A stretch of DNA of 64,000 nucleotides from Priapulus caudatus (lineage: Eukaryota; Priapulida; Priapulimorpha; Priapulimorphida; Priapulidae). A program made the translations under genes and the position numbers. Shown here in pieces: positions 47,674-60,785 of this stretch (position 1 is its first letter; each line of letters opens with the position of its first letter). The stretch is from NCBI RefSeq assembly GCF_000485595.1, contig NW_014577110.1:1-64000 (forward strand), written 5' to 3'. The notes beneath the pieces were generated by a model. That model saw nothing but the letters and a program-made list of their open reading frames with translations. It did no database searches and was not told where the DNA came from.

Positions 47674-50600
47674 TTAATGCAATTTATTTTGTATCTTATA
47701 TTTTAGAGATGTTTATACCGATTTGATGAAAAACGTAAGACTTGATGGTACGCGCTGAACTTTAAAGTGATACCCGCAGTAAACTTCCGTTTCCCGTGGG
47801 CAAGTTATGAGGCGGTCGGCGGAGTTTAGAAATTCGACTGTTTAAACTAATCTTTGGTATTGTGCACGGCATTAGTTTGTTTAAGAAACCATGATTGTTA
47901 CTAGAGATTTCAGAATCGCATTATTGTCCGACACAGCTCACCAAACAAGTTTCAGCGAAATGTGCAATCGGTGTGTAAACCAGAGTCAGGGACATTACTA
48001 TCGCTCGATTTCTGAAGCGGAGTGAGTGTATCATATCCTTCGAATCCAAGCCCATCAGGAAAGATCTAAAGATACGCTTAGTATTTCATATGAAGATTTT
48101 ATAAACAACTGCAAAGAACACGGAGCGGACGACTTTGCGTTGAAAAGAGAGTTATGGCAAGCTACATGAACAGACGCAGACAGATGGTAAGTACTTGCTC
48201 CAAAGAAACTGGTTCAAACGATATATAAGCCGGTGTGCGGTGGTACTTATTCGTCATATTGACAGTGTCACTGACCACGTGTAGGGTTGGTTAGAAGCTG
48301 TAAACTGTTGTCAAACTGATCTCGGTTTTCCCGCGTGGCTATATCCACTGATAGGACATTTAATTCGACTAGTACGTGCTATGTGGACCATGTGTGTAAT
48401 GGCAGTATATGTGCTGAGTTATGCGCATTCAAGGATAACATTGTTCCGCCAACTACAGTAATTTTTATGCTGCCGTGTATGACAACTATTCGTTAACTGT
48501 CATGGTATGAGTTGCTGCGGGTATACTGCATGGTATTACATACATAGAAAGCGTAATAATAAGTATAATATATATTATATTAGTTGTATAAATCCTCTTC
48601 TGAATTGCAAGTGTATTGCTTTCACCACTCATAAATTTCTTTGACACATATATTTTCGAAGGTCTACAATGTATCAAATATTTGTATGCATCTTGAACAA
48701 ATTCCACACAAAAGACTTATGGAAGATGTGGTTACGCAAAGGCCAGTCTGCTGAAGAGGACAACTGCTTTGCAACTGTCTTCGAGAAAGTCACTGCTTGA
48801 ATTCCAGGAGAAAGGAGAGGAAGCAACAACGCGAGCAAGCTACAGTTCACGTACAGCGGGATGACAGACGACAATGTGGTGTTGAGACTTAATACTTGAA
48901 ATATGGGCTAAAATAGTATAGACATTCTGTGAATAAATACAGTGTAATATAAGATGGCTAAATTGAAAGTGAGATAGTGTAGATCGCACTTAGCATGAGC
49001 AACATCGTCTCAAATAAGTTAAACATGAATGATACAGTAGGGCTTCCCCGCAGGAAATCATGTCATTCGAAGGCATGTCACATATGAAAGAGTGAGGGGG
49101 GTCCCAGCGTAGGGATTGTAGCCAATTGGAGTTAATTGTGTAGTCATCAATGGCTCCCAATACATAGGTAAAACTCAATCGAGTTTGCAGGTTATAGAAC
49201 AAGGCTGAGTAAAAAAAAAAGCAAAAGATGTTGCATTGTCAACAAAATAAACAGTTGGAAAATTAGGGTTCATGGATTAGCAATTAAGGCTTGTCGGAGA
49301 GGATTGTATGGGATGTCGTAAATTAGCGTTCACTTATAAGGCATGTCAAACGACCGGCAATGCATTAAGAGCCTGGGAAAGAGCATATTATTGTGGCCAG
49401 CTGCCAAAAAGTTGGGCAGAAGTTTTAAAATGCATTGCGGTCCATTAGACAAGTTTCTTTCCCTGAGAGAAAACACGGCCCGTAGCTAACTCGCAGGTCG
49501 TGTGTGGAACGGTGTGTGTCCCGCTCATATCGTTATCCCAGCGTCCAGTGTAACATTTGTCGTATCACATATTTTAAACATTGTTTAATATTAATTGTGT
49601 TCCGAGTTCCACGGTCGTGATTTTTGTCCCTTACATTCTAGCGTATACGTGGAAGCACAAGGCAGACAGAAGTTCACCAGTTGTTTTCTAGTAGCTAGTG
49701 TTTAAGATGACCGATGAGTAGTCATGGTGGAAAAGTGAGTTCAGCGAGAGAGGTTTAAGGAAGGTCGTGCGAGTGCATAGCCAAACACTTGGCCCCAACA
49801 GTTGTATTAACATGGCCTACCAAGATTAACGTTGCGCTCAGTCAATGTTCTAAGTTAATCATATATTTTAATAAAGGTGCAATGTTTTAAGTCATGCATT
49901 CGTTAGTAATCTCTGTCGCAATTGCAATCAGTCAGCACATAGTGGGTCAGAAGAGATAATGTAAAAAAAAAATGTGGAAGCTCATAACCAGTCTGTGTGG
50001 CATGGCTTCTAGTTATGGCCAGTCCATTTTCAATAACATATACGACATGGCGGGTCCATGGCAGCATGTAGCATCGCTCATCGATTTAATTTCAGTCAGG
50101 TGCTGTTCAGCTCCCCAAAGGAGCCACCGCTAGAGCTGCAGGGATACGGATGCGGCGTGTTGCGAGATAACATAGGTTACATCAGCGTTTGTGTTGTGCA
50201 ACGTCACACGAACCGCGCAATCACGCGAACAACACGATCATCTTTTGCACACCGTTCCGAACTATCCTTCACGTATCACATCAAGTGCTCGAAGGCGTAC
50301 ATCCACTCGGCGCATGCGAGCCAAGTACAGGCGACTTCTTGAAGGTACTGAATCGGCACGGCCAGAAAGTGAAGACATGCTGAGAAAAAGACGGATTTCG
50401 GGAAAGACGTATTGTACGAACATAATCCGCACACACATTATTGTAGAACCGCTGACATTGTGGCCATGCTAAAAAAAAAAGTAAAACAAAAAAAAATGCA
50501 TATTATGCTTTGTACGGCAGAATTCTTGTTGGAGAGGGCAAATATCCGTTCTAATCCTTCCATCCTGTTTTGGCAAAATAAAGTTTACCTAAATATATAT

Positions 50601-52558
50601 CAGTGATGAAGGAAATTTTTAGGACGAGTACAAATTTTCATAGTCAGCAGTAGAGGACACTCACTGGCAAAATTGTGGAACAACTATCAAATTCACTGTT
50701 CCTCAGCAGCTGTATAAAGCAACATGTCTGTGAGGTAATTTTATAGCCATTTGAAGAAAATCAGGTCCGATCGCGTTCAGTTAGCGTGTTTACGTACTTA
50801 CACTAATTGTGTGACAATGATCTAGAAAACTATTGATTATTATGGCGAGTGTATGGGTCGACAGACAAATTTTAAGGTTTGCCATGCAAAGTTTGGTAAT
50901 AGTTTTGTTAGCATACAAGTCCTGTTTGATTTCATGAATCATGCTTTAATATCGGAAGAGTTATTGCTCTAATAAATGTAAATGTTGACGCAGACGAAAT
51001 TGGTAAACAGAACTGCATACCTTGTGTATTTTGGTTACAGTAAATATTTGTGTATATTGTTAAAACAAGGAGACTGTTTCTGAATGCGATAGAAACTCGA
51101 ACCAAAACTGGTGTGAGCTCGGTGTAATTAATGTTAATTTTAATGAACAAAATCATGCCACTGGGAACCTCGTTGTTCTTCGCCATTGACCTTCAAATTT
51201 GTTAAAATGCGCAAGTAACAAACACGTGTAACCGTTTCTTGTTAGTGATGGATGGTAATAAATATATTTCTCACTTATTCACACGGGCCGCACATTATCG
51301 GTTTCCATACGACGCTTTATCCACCACAGATTATCTGACAGTGCACGCAATACTATATTATATGTCACGTGCTATAGGTTTCAGCTTTACGGAGCAGTGG
51401 CAGTCTCCCTACCGATGAGGTTTTATCCGGGCGGAATATTGCTTAGATGAAAACTCCTGTACGCGCCAACGCAAACGCGGCGAAGGAGCCACAGGATTAT
51501 ATGACGCGCACGGTGCACCTGGCCGTCTATTAGCTGATGCCCGTTACACCAGCCATACCTTGACCCTTGATGAGAACAGACTCAACCTCGCATACTATCA
51601 GAGGTTTACTTATTCATTGCAAGATAAAGCCGTAGATTACCTGCAGATCGGGCATAATGGCGTCCACGATCTGGACACCGCTTTGAGAACCAATAAGCAA
51701 TATATAATGCGTCAAGTCCAAGTGTGTCTATCCGTTCACTCCGATCCATCAAACTCGTGTATTTCATCCGGAATTATATAAGTAGCAAAGAGGTGATAGT
51801 ATAGCAATGTTTCATCAGTGACAGTAGACGTTTGAGATGAATTTAAGTGGCTCAGTACGATATCTCTACGTTAATGTAATCGCTGGAATCAGGCTAGCAA
51901 ACGATTTGGCAAGTTTGAGATCGACCATCATGGCTGAAATCTATAGATTCTCTCTAGAGGGGGGGGCTCATTCCTATTTTTCAATGTGTGACCGGCTCCA
52001 GCGATATATACGGACCTAACGCAAGTCATTGTGTTGAGTAATGAAGCACCACACAATGTCAGGGGTGGACCAGACGGGTTTGGTGACCCAGTTTCCATGG
52101 TTCTAGTCACAGCTAGGGGGCGCGGGGGCATGCCCCCCTGGGAATAAAAAAAAAAAGAGGCTATATTTTGGTGCATTCTGGTGAATTTTGCGGTCAATTC
52201 GAAGATACCAGCCTGTGACAAGGTTTCGGAAAACCGGTCGCAAACCGGCCCTAAATCCGCGCGCTGCATGCAATGCTGAAAATGGCCTACCTGCGACAAA
52301 AATAAGATTTTTACAAAAATACAGTTTCCTAAATGCATATTTAAATCGCGGATATATAGGTTCAGATATTCTAATTATTATGGCATTTTTAATTTTTAAT
52401 TTTAATTTATTTTCTTTGCCCTCAGACCGGCCCCCTGACCGCCTTGGCATAATTTTTTCCGCGCCATTGCGAGTTCAGGCTAATACCATAATGGGGCCGG
52501 TCTCTCGCGCTGCCATGGTGAAGCTTCACGTGCCATTGGTGGAACGTGCACATCACAT
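47674..52558. other. Gene-poor stretch with a few exon-like fragments
   Basis: No gene is recognised. Short segments look coding-like but match nothing I know: 48040-48187 (ends in ATG|GTAAGT), 48690-48800 (+ frame ending in a stop, AATAAA about 135 bases later), and 51415-51781 (an open frame of about 120 codons containing ARYTSHTLTLDENRLNLAYY). A short G/C-rich dispersed repeat with an A-tract lies near 52110-52160. The remainder is AT-rich without visible structure. Confidence 0.5.
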
Positions 52559-52559
52559 C

Positions 52560-55440
52560 CATCTATCATCATCATCATCATCTTCGTTTTATATGTCCAT
52601 CTTTTCCCGTGCCCTGGGGTTGGACTTGCGATGATCCGTCCTCCAATCCGTTCCTGTCTTGCGTTATGCCTGATCAATCTATATTCTAAGTCCTTCAGAT
52701 CTTTTGCACTGTCCCTATCGCATGTTGCTCTTTGGTCTTCAACCGGTTCTTTTTCCGCAGGGATTCTCTAAGTTCTTCCACAAACCTCAGTATCCTCTTT
52801 CGCGTCTCCCTTCTAGACATGCCCCAAACCCATTGTAGTCTCCTCTGTCTAGTTCTATTCTGTATCTCTTCTAAACCAATTCTTTGCCACTTTTCAACTG
52901 GATTATCCTAATCCTCATTTAACTCCCAGCTATGTATCTAGCATCTTCTATCACATCTTCTCAATATATCTCATCTCTTTCTGTCATAGCCCACAACTTC
53001 TACAGCATGATAAAAAACTGATGCTATACAAGCTTCAATATGACATTGCCTCTGATCTTAACGAGATACTTCCTGTTTACTAACAAACTACGCAATTGCT
53101 CTCCATTTTTTTCCATGCAGCCCTACTCTAACTCTCAGCGTCTCTCTGGTAGCGCCACCTCACAGTGCACCATATCACGGCAGATAAGCAAAACCTCATG
53201 AATTCTTCCTCTAATGTTTTCCTCCTAGTCCCAGTCGCTTTCATACCTTCCCTCCCCTGACATACCCTCTTCTGCAAACCGGGCACCGAAAGTTCTGGAT
53301 TCCTTTACACTTTTCAGTCCTGTGCATCTTTGGTGACAAGCCATTGTTTACACTCTACTATGCATAAAACTTGAATTCACTCCAACTCCTCTCCATCCAG
53401 CATCGCACAATGAGCCAATCTCGCTGACTGGCATCATGTGCTCAGAGACATTTCCTGTTTACCACTATCTTTTTTTTCTCAGTCAAGTTTACTTTCATTC
53501 CTCGTCTTTCTAACCCACTCTCTCCACTCTCAACAGGCTTCCAGTTGCTTCCTGTTCAGATTCTGCCGTCAAATGACCAGTCATCTGCATACCTAACTCC
53601 CAAGGAATCCTTTTCTGTTTTCCTGCTAGTTGCGTCATCCCATTACTGTGATGAAAAGTAAAGCGGGACTTAATACGCGAGGCCTGTGATGGTACCCGCT
53701 ACTCCAATGTCAAACTCGCTCTGACGTCCCTGCTGTCGTTCTAACCCCTTGATCGGTGTCCCACATAGCATTGACATCTATCGCTGTTATCATCCTTTCA
53801 GGTACTTTTTCGCGTCTTAAGCCCACCTTAAACTCTCGTTGGTACTCCGATCAAATGCCTTTCTCCAATGCCACAAAAATGTGGTACAGCTTCTTTTTCT
53901 TTTGTTATATTTCGTCTTGCCAGTGTTCAAGAACAAATATAGCGCGCGCTGTAGTGGACGCTACCTGGGCCAAAACCCGGAACTGAAAACTACCATGTCT
54001 ACGTCTCCTTTCTAATTCCTTCTCTACAACTCGTTCGTATATTTTCATATGCATTAGTTCTAGATAACCCACTCCTCCTGTGTTTGCTCGCATACCATAG
54101 ATCTCTTTGCCTTTTATATATCAGGTTATTGTAGAACTCTTTTTTCCAATCTTCTGGGTATTCGCGTCCGCCTCTCCTATCATTCCTTCACGATGGCTTC
54201 CCAGTTCCTCTATTCTTCCCTACCTGGCCGCCTTACCCAGGTCACTTGTCACCTCCCTGTTGGCACTGTCCGGCTTCCCTACTCATTTCCTCTCAAACTA
54301 CTTCCAGTTTCAGCTGCTGTAACGTCCCCAACGGTCGGCCTCAACCATTTCTGTTCTTCCCACGCTGTATTCGTTCTGCTCAGGTTTAGTAGCTCACTGG
54401 AAGTACTTCACTCCATCTGTTCCATGATTTCCTTTCTTCCACTTTTATATCTCCTCTGCTATCCCTGTTTATATCATTTTCCTCCTAGTGACAGTCCTGT
54501 CTCTCCCCTTTTCCATACTGCTTATGCTATTTCTGAATAGATTCTGTGATTTCTGTTTTGATTTTTCCTGATAATTTCCGTTCACGTTCTTCCGATACTG
54601 ATTCTTTTCGGCAATTGCTACGCTCTCTTTTGCGGTTCCTTTTCTCTGGCTTGTACACTTCTCTGTCAACTTCTTTCTCCACTTCTTTGCCATACCTTGA
54701 AGCTTCTTTCTTTTCTCTTATTGCTTTTGCATCTGTTTCATTCCACCACCAAGTTCTCTTTCTATGTCTATAGTTCCCGTTGTCTATCCCCACAACTTCT
54801 CTACAAGCCCATTCATTGATACTAATCCTCCTAAGTTCTCATCCCTCTCTCTGCTAGCTCTCCATTCTCCCTTCTCACATGTCTCTTCAAAGTCTCTCTT
54901 GTGTGTTTCCCTCGCTTTGTAGTTTCCGATTGTTTTTAATCTTCTTTCACGCTTTTGTTCTTTTTTAATTCTCTGGAATCGCTGCTGATCTTGAGATCGG
55001 CTACACACTAAGCTATGTTCGTGTTTAAACATGCTTCTCCCGGATACCTTACAGGTCCTTTAATATAAATTTCTCATTTCTCGCTTACCAAGATGTAGTC
55101 GATCTGTGTTGTCTGCCCCTCCACTCTTGTAAGTGTGGTGATTTTCTTCTCCCCCTCTCACCTTTTTGAACAAAGTATTAAGTATTATCATTTTACTGCT
55201 CTGACAAAATTCTAATATGCTTTGCCCGCATCTGCAATTCCGCTCCCCATATTCCATATATTCCCATTGACACCCGAAACCTCTCGCTGTTATCCCACAT
55301 GCGACGACCATTCAAGTCCCCACAGCCACCAATTATCATACGAAATTTCTCTGGTATTCTACCAGGTGTCATCGCAGTTTTCCCCAGAATCTCTTTCCTC
55401 TTGTGGTCTCCCATCTGTGGTAACAGTAGACAGACAGACT
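52560..55440 (-). pseudogene. Decayed LINE (endonuclease plus reverse transcriptase), CFDP2/RTE-like
   Basis: Reading the - strand from the right, remnants appear in canonical order. An APE-type endonuclease piece (GDLNGR, then YKSGGADNTDRLHLGKRE) lies at about 55420-55080. A linker with WWWNETDAKAIREKKEA follows at about 54750. The reverse transcriptase begins MKIYERVVEKELERR at about 54050 and includes LYHIFVALEKG and SPALLFITVM at about 53870-53650. A basic C-terminal region (RTRQRRLQWVWGMSRRETRK) is at about 52870-52790. Many stops and frameshifts interrupt it. The 3' side ends in a short GAT-repeat tract (about 52560-52585), typical of some RTE-like LINEs. It is clearly inactive. Confidence 0.85.
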
Positions 55441-56500
55441 TGAAGTACTTTCCCTTCTATTACAATTCCTATATTTTCAGTATCACTGTGTTATCCTTTC
55501 TAGTACCTCCATTCGTATCCTGTACTAAATTTCTCCCTCAGCCATTATCCACGCCACCCTCATCGTCTTTTCTCTCCCCACACCACCAGAACTTATATCT
55601 TTCGCCACCCTACCTCCATATATCCTACATCCTTCACTGTAATTTGAACTTCTTGTAGACAAAGACGTTCGTCACGCTTTCCTTCTTGTTAACCACTCGA
55701 AACTTCCTACTTCTTCCACATTGTACCAATATTTACTGTTCCACTCTCATCTCCTCCTTGTTTTTCGTGTTATGTCCAGGGATTCTTAGCACCCCCTGCC
55801 ACTTAAGGCTGCTTGGGCGACTGGGCGCCATTACCTTGTTTTTGGATCATCATCTTTGGTATTTGGAGCTCTATTTTTTATGACGCCATGCCCTTGCTGA
55901 CGCCAACCACTTGTTATGAGCAGTGTCCTAGCCTTTTGCCTCAAAAGGCCATAACCGCAGGCAGCAGTGCTTTGGCAGCGTCTGAGGTAGAGTTTTCCTT
56001 CTCTAGCTTTACCGAAGAGGATAACTACAAGGCAGCAGGTGGTTGGAGTTAGGAGTTTTCCTTCTCTTAGCCTTTGGCCTGAAGAGAGCATACCCCTCAA
56101 GGCAGTAAGGTGGTTGAAATGCGAGTTTCCTTCTCGACTTATCTGTGTGTTGGCAACAAAACTAAGGCACCTCAAGCGAAGTGGCCTACACACAGCAATG
56201 AGACCAGGTCACCAGAAGGGACATATCCATTGGCCAGAGGCCCTTTCTGGGGTAAGGTGCACCTCTCTACTGCATGCGTTGCAGTTTATTACGTCGTACC
56301 CAGGACCCATTGTGAACTCAAAGTCTCTAATATTCATAGGACAATCCATTAAGCGAATTCCGTCAGTAGTCCCCTCGATAGGCCTAGTAGCCAGCAGTAA
56401 CTCGTGTCTAAACAAGTCGTTAGATCGAATCGCATGTTCTGTGTTTTCTGTATTGTTTCCAGTCTTTGATATATTTAACTACTTTTGTTTCTAATTAATC
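55441..56500. other. Probable LINE 5' region with three decayed tandem units
   Basis: The string GAGTTTTCCTTCTC occurs near 55990, 56050 and, one T shorter, 56122, each followed by related sequence with GGCAG and GGTGGTTG, giving imperfect units of about 60-70 bp. Their place directly upstream (on the - strand) of the LINE endonuclease suggests tandem promoter monomers or 5' UTR repeats. No intact coding frame is present. Confidence 0.45.
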
Positions 56501-59500
56501 AAAATGTTTACATATTTATTTACTAACAACTTAAAGGGATCGTTTTACTCTAGATTCTAGGATTATTTTCAGTTAAATTTAGGCTTAAAATTACGCCTAA
56601 CGTAAAATAAGTTTTATGGTTCAATCACCATCAAAAATATTATGAAAAAAAGGATTTAAAATCTACGACTGACAAGTTTGTTTACAACGACGTGGCGGCA
56701 CTCAAAGCGCACGATCTTATTAAGTTGCGGCAAATCCACTTTCCAGCCAAGGCTACAGACCGAGGTGTTTCTTATTTAGAAACTATATTTAAAAAAGCAA
56801 AAGGATTGTAATATCTTTAACGAGCATATAGTTTCCAGTTATACATATGGATAATTTGCCGCTAAAATTAATATAGTCTCGTTAAAATAGCATGTTATGG
56901 TATAACATAATTGCACTTTTTGATTAGCCATCGTCTGTAAGCGTGGCAAAATAAATTGGGTCAAATACGCAGAACTTTTTCGGCGGTGTGCAGCACGGTC
57001 CGCAGGGTCAGGCGCCGTTCCAAGTATTTCGCGTAGCGCGTTGATGGTACTTGAATTATAACAATTATAATTAGGTATTTGTAACAAATAGTGTGGTATA
57101 GACGATTTGTTATTACATGTAACGTTACCAGTTGTATGCAGTAAAATCCTAGAGGCTACTGTTCGCCTTTTAATAACAACAAATAATTTTTTTAAATTAA
57201 ATTTAATTAGGTTAGGTCAGCATTGTTCCTTAACGAATGCGCATGCGTCAAAAAAGCCGCAGCTCGATAGACACGCCTATTTTATGGTAATTTACCCTGA
57301 TCTCGCCGGTTACACTTCGTTCCGTATGTCCCAAAAGGACGACCGCTACGTGGCAGCACTAGTCTTAGCATTAGCTTTTCGTTCTGCGTAGCATCACCCA
57401 CTTCCTGAGTTCGGAGTAGACCCAATATGCCTAACCTAACCCTAACGCCAACTAATCCTAACCCTAACCATAACGCTAACCTATTATCATTGATATAATA
57501 GTAATATTTATATTGATGTAAATGACACATTGGTTTTATTGGATACATGTTCTCTAATCCTTGAACCAAACGCCTATGAACTGAACTATGGCGCAGAACT
57601 GGTGCTACGCTTGGAGCGAGAGGTGACTAGTGCGAAGGTTGACGTAGTGCTGCGACGTAGGCGTCGTCTTTTGAGACATGTGAACGAGTGCTAACCGATC
57701 TCGCCTGGGGGACAAAATAACGCCAACGGCGGATCTACAGTTGTACAGACTGGCATCTCACAGCTCATCGAATACCTGTCAGCGACTTTGTGGCAGCAAG
57801 CAAAACGACATGGTGTCCGTCTATACATCGCTGACGGCTGTGACGTGTGGTCGATCGACTCGATTATGGGCGTCCTGCGGTGTTTACAGCATGACACTGA
57901 TAGTTTGCGCGCAAGGTAAGCTTTATTACCCTGCAAGCAAAGCTGCAAGGTTAAGTGGTTTCTATCGTTGCCTGTTTGGCACTTTTGTCTGTTTGGCCTG
58001 CGTATGTATATAAGGGGCCTACCTACCTGCCAAGCGCCATCGCAAATCAATCCCCTGTAATCGCCAGCTTGTGCACTGTGCAGTTTTCCCACTGTCCGAG
58101 CGATTGAGCGTCAGTGCTCTCAGATCCAATACATTGTGCCCTCGAGTAGAAGTTTCTTATTATCTGACGCTATTCTAGACCTATGCTAGCAGAGCTAAAC
58201 ACCAGTTCCGTTTCCAGAGTTTCAACAAGCTGCAAACATTCTTCGGTCTCGTCTGCACTCGATATATACTTAGGGCTGATCTCGACTACAGGCGTAGTAA
58301 GAATCTGTGGCGATAAAGCTGTAAGAACACTGCAAATTGCATTGTAACGTATAACGGTACTAGTGGATTTGATGTTAGATCGGGCATATACTTATTGATA
58401 GGTTGTATACTAGACGCACTTGCAGCCCCGATCCGCGCGAAGCGGCGAACAGCGCATCTCATGGCGCCATTAGGGTCAATATCGCGCCAATATGTCCTAC
58501 AGCTATATTACGCCAAATCACTTTGTATAGATGAAAGCCCCAGAATTCGTGAATTGAGGCTGTTCTGGCGCTTGCCCGAAATTTTTTGGACTTTGCAGCG
58601 TAGTGCGAGAATAAATCCAATGGTCGTAATTCGTACTTTGTTTGGTTGGCGCGTGTTTGTTGTTTATATAAGACCGATTTGTAATTTATATAATTTAACG
58701 CCGTGAAGTTATTCTCGTAGATATCGCGTCCCATAGGTCGCGCCACGAGGCTCTCTTGGAGCGATTTCGCATATACATTTTCTGAGACTGGCCCCAGGTG
58801 CACAGTTTGACACGCTGCAGTAACTATAACTTTAGTGTAGCGAAACAGACTTGCCCGAATTAACGTCCGTGCGAGTCTAACCTGGAATCGTGACATCGCG
58901 TTTTCATTATCGTAGCCATCTTGCTTCTCCTTATGAACCGTTCACTCCCAGCGCTCGGCATCCCTTCTCAGACTGCTAGCACGGTTTTGCGCGTTTTTGG
59001 CATATTACCAGCCACTGGCAGGAAGATCAAGCGCGCACGTACAGCACACACTGATCAGTTCGTTTAGACTGAGCCACTAGCGGCACTAGAGACCGTGTAC
59101 AAGATGGCGTTGCGTCTTCATTATACTGTGTTGTCCGTCGTGGATATCATGTGTGTGGTATATATATATGTATATATATATCTACTAATTCAGTCTTGCC
59201 AATACCATTCTGCAAATTATAGCGTAGGTGTTAGTAATATCATGGTAACATGATATTCCTATGGTATATTCGTGAGGTCCAGTATGGTATTCGTAACTGT
59301 ATTCGATGTAACCTATCCTAAACAGCTGCATACATGATTATGGTAATATGTATATGTATGTATGGATACATGGTAGTTCTTAACATAATGTTGTATCTAT
59401 ATCATGTATATGTGTGTAAATGCACACTCAATATATTGATCATATTCATATAATATGTAACATTAATATTCGGATGCATATTCGTACTGTTCGATATGGT

Positions 59501-60760
59501 ATTCGTAACGTAATTCGTATGTATCACGTAATTTCGTATTCGTCTCCGTAACGAATTCCTATTCGTATATGTAGTGGTAACGTATATTGGTATGTCCGAG
59601 GTCGTCAAATCATCTATTCCACATCTCGTACGGCAGAATATGCGGCTTGCGGTTTTACTATTCAAGCAACATTCCTTTACGCGCAATTGGGATCAACATC
59701 TCCTTTCGGCAACAGCTTCTCTAAGAATCACCCGTCTCATCTGGATCATGTCAGCTTCCAATATAATAAGAAATGTGCCGTGTTGTCGCCGCCGCCGCGT
59801 GAATCCGCCCGCTGAATCATGCCGCTTGTCGTCATTTAAACGTTATGTCCCGCCACCCATGACCTTCATATCTGAGGCGATTCTATATTTCGGAGAAATT
59901 CACATTCCATCTACATTCAGTGAGTTAACGTTCAAACCAATTGTGTGCATTTTGCTACGTGGCAATGAATAAGTGCTAGCGGCTTTTGCAATATTTCAAA
60001 CAGAATCCCAGAAATTCGGTAGCATTATGCATTTGAGGTGCGGCAAACGCCAACACTGGCGAATGAACCGCCAATACCGGCAACTACGCCGCTTGCGTAT
60101 ATAACTGCTTCCTTCGTCCGTGCGCCACGGCATGTGGTGCGTACATCGCGTGTGTAACGTTTATGTGTGCGTGCGACGTTTATGTTTACGTTATATTAAA
60201 CTGCGAGCAGGCGAGTTCGGAAGTTTTTCTGCACAGTTTTTCGTGCACAACGTACGCAATGACGGCCTCGCCCTCGAGCCGCAGGGGTAGACGAAGTTGC
60301 CACGGGACGCCGGGGTGGAAGAGGTTGATAAAAACCTCGCACGTACGGAGCCGGTAATATAGGCTCGCTCTAATTAGACTAATGTTTACAGGCCAAGGCC
60401 ACAGTCTGCAGCGACAACGACCGACTCGTAACGACAAACAGACTTTCAGAAAATTAGAAACTATTGTTTCCTACTATGAGCCATCGCACATTGGCCTGAC
60501 GCGACGACGGACCGGCCGACAACGCTCGACAGACAAAAATAGTTAGAAACGGTTCTATTTCGCCACGACTTCGCCGCCGACACTGTTCACCACTAATGGC
60601 GCAAATCAACAGCCCGTTTACCGATCGGCGCCGTGACAGTCGCCAGCTACGTCAATAAAAAGTTATAAACCAATGCTAGCCAGGAAGATGGTAGAGCTGG
60701 TCCCGCAGGCGCTAACTCGCCAGACCGCCTGTCATAAACAGTGGAGCCGCGAACACCATC
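56501..60760. other. No recognised gene; degenerate telomere-like and ATTCGTA-rich tracts
   Basis: 57425-57480 holds degenerate CCTAACCCTAA repeats. 59160-59600 is rich in ATTCGTA/TATTCGT words with a TATATATA tract, resembling decayed satellite. 57590-58130 and 59600-60700 are more GC-rich with many CGs and several open frames (one of 133 codons on the - strand at 57691-58092), but none matches a family I know. The last part, before the gap, is CG-rich and could be a promoter-like region of an unseen gene. Confidence 0.45.
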
Positions 60761-60785
60761 NNNNNNNNNNNNNNNNNNNNNNNNN
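60761..60785. other. Assembly gap of 25 N
   Basis: A run of exactly 25 N separates sequence with unrelated character on each side. The hAT transposase frame runs into it from the right and does not resume on the left, so the gap hides at least the transposase C-terminus and the element's other end. Confidence 1.

Noticed and set aside
54001-54540. Hydrophobic + strand frames within 54-56 kb as membrane proteins
   Set aside because: They are the antisense of Lys/Arg/Glu-rich LINE coding sequence, which reads as Ser/Leu/Phe-rich on the other strand.
57691-58092. 133-codon open frame on the - strand
   Set aside because: No recognisable motif, basic/Cys-rich composition as expected from CG-rich non-coding DNA; kept only as a note in the regional entry.
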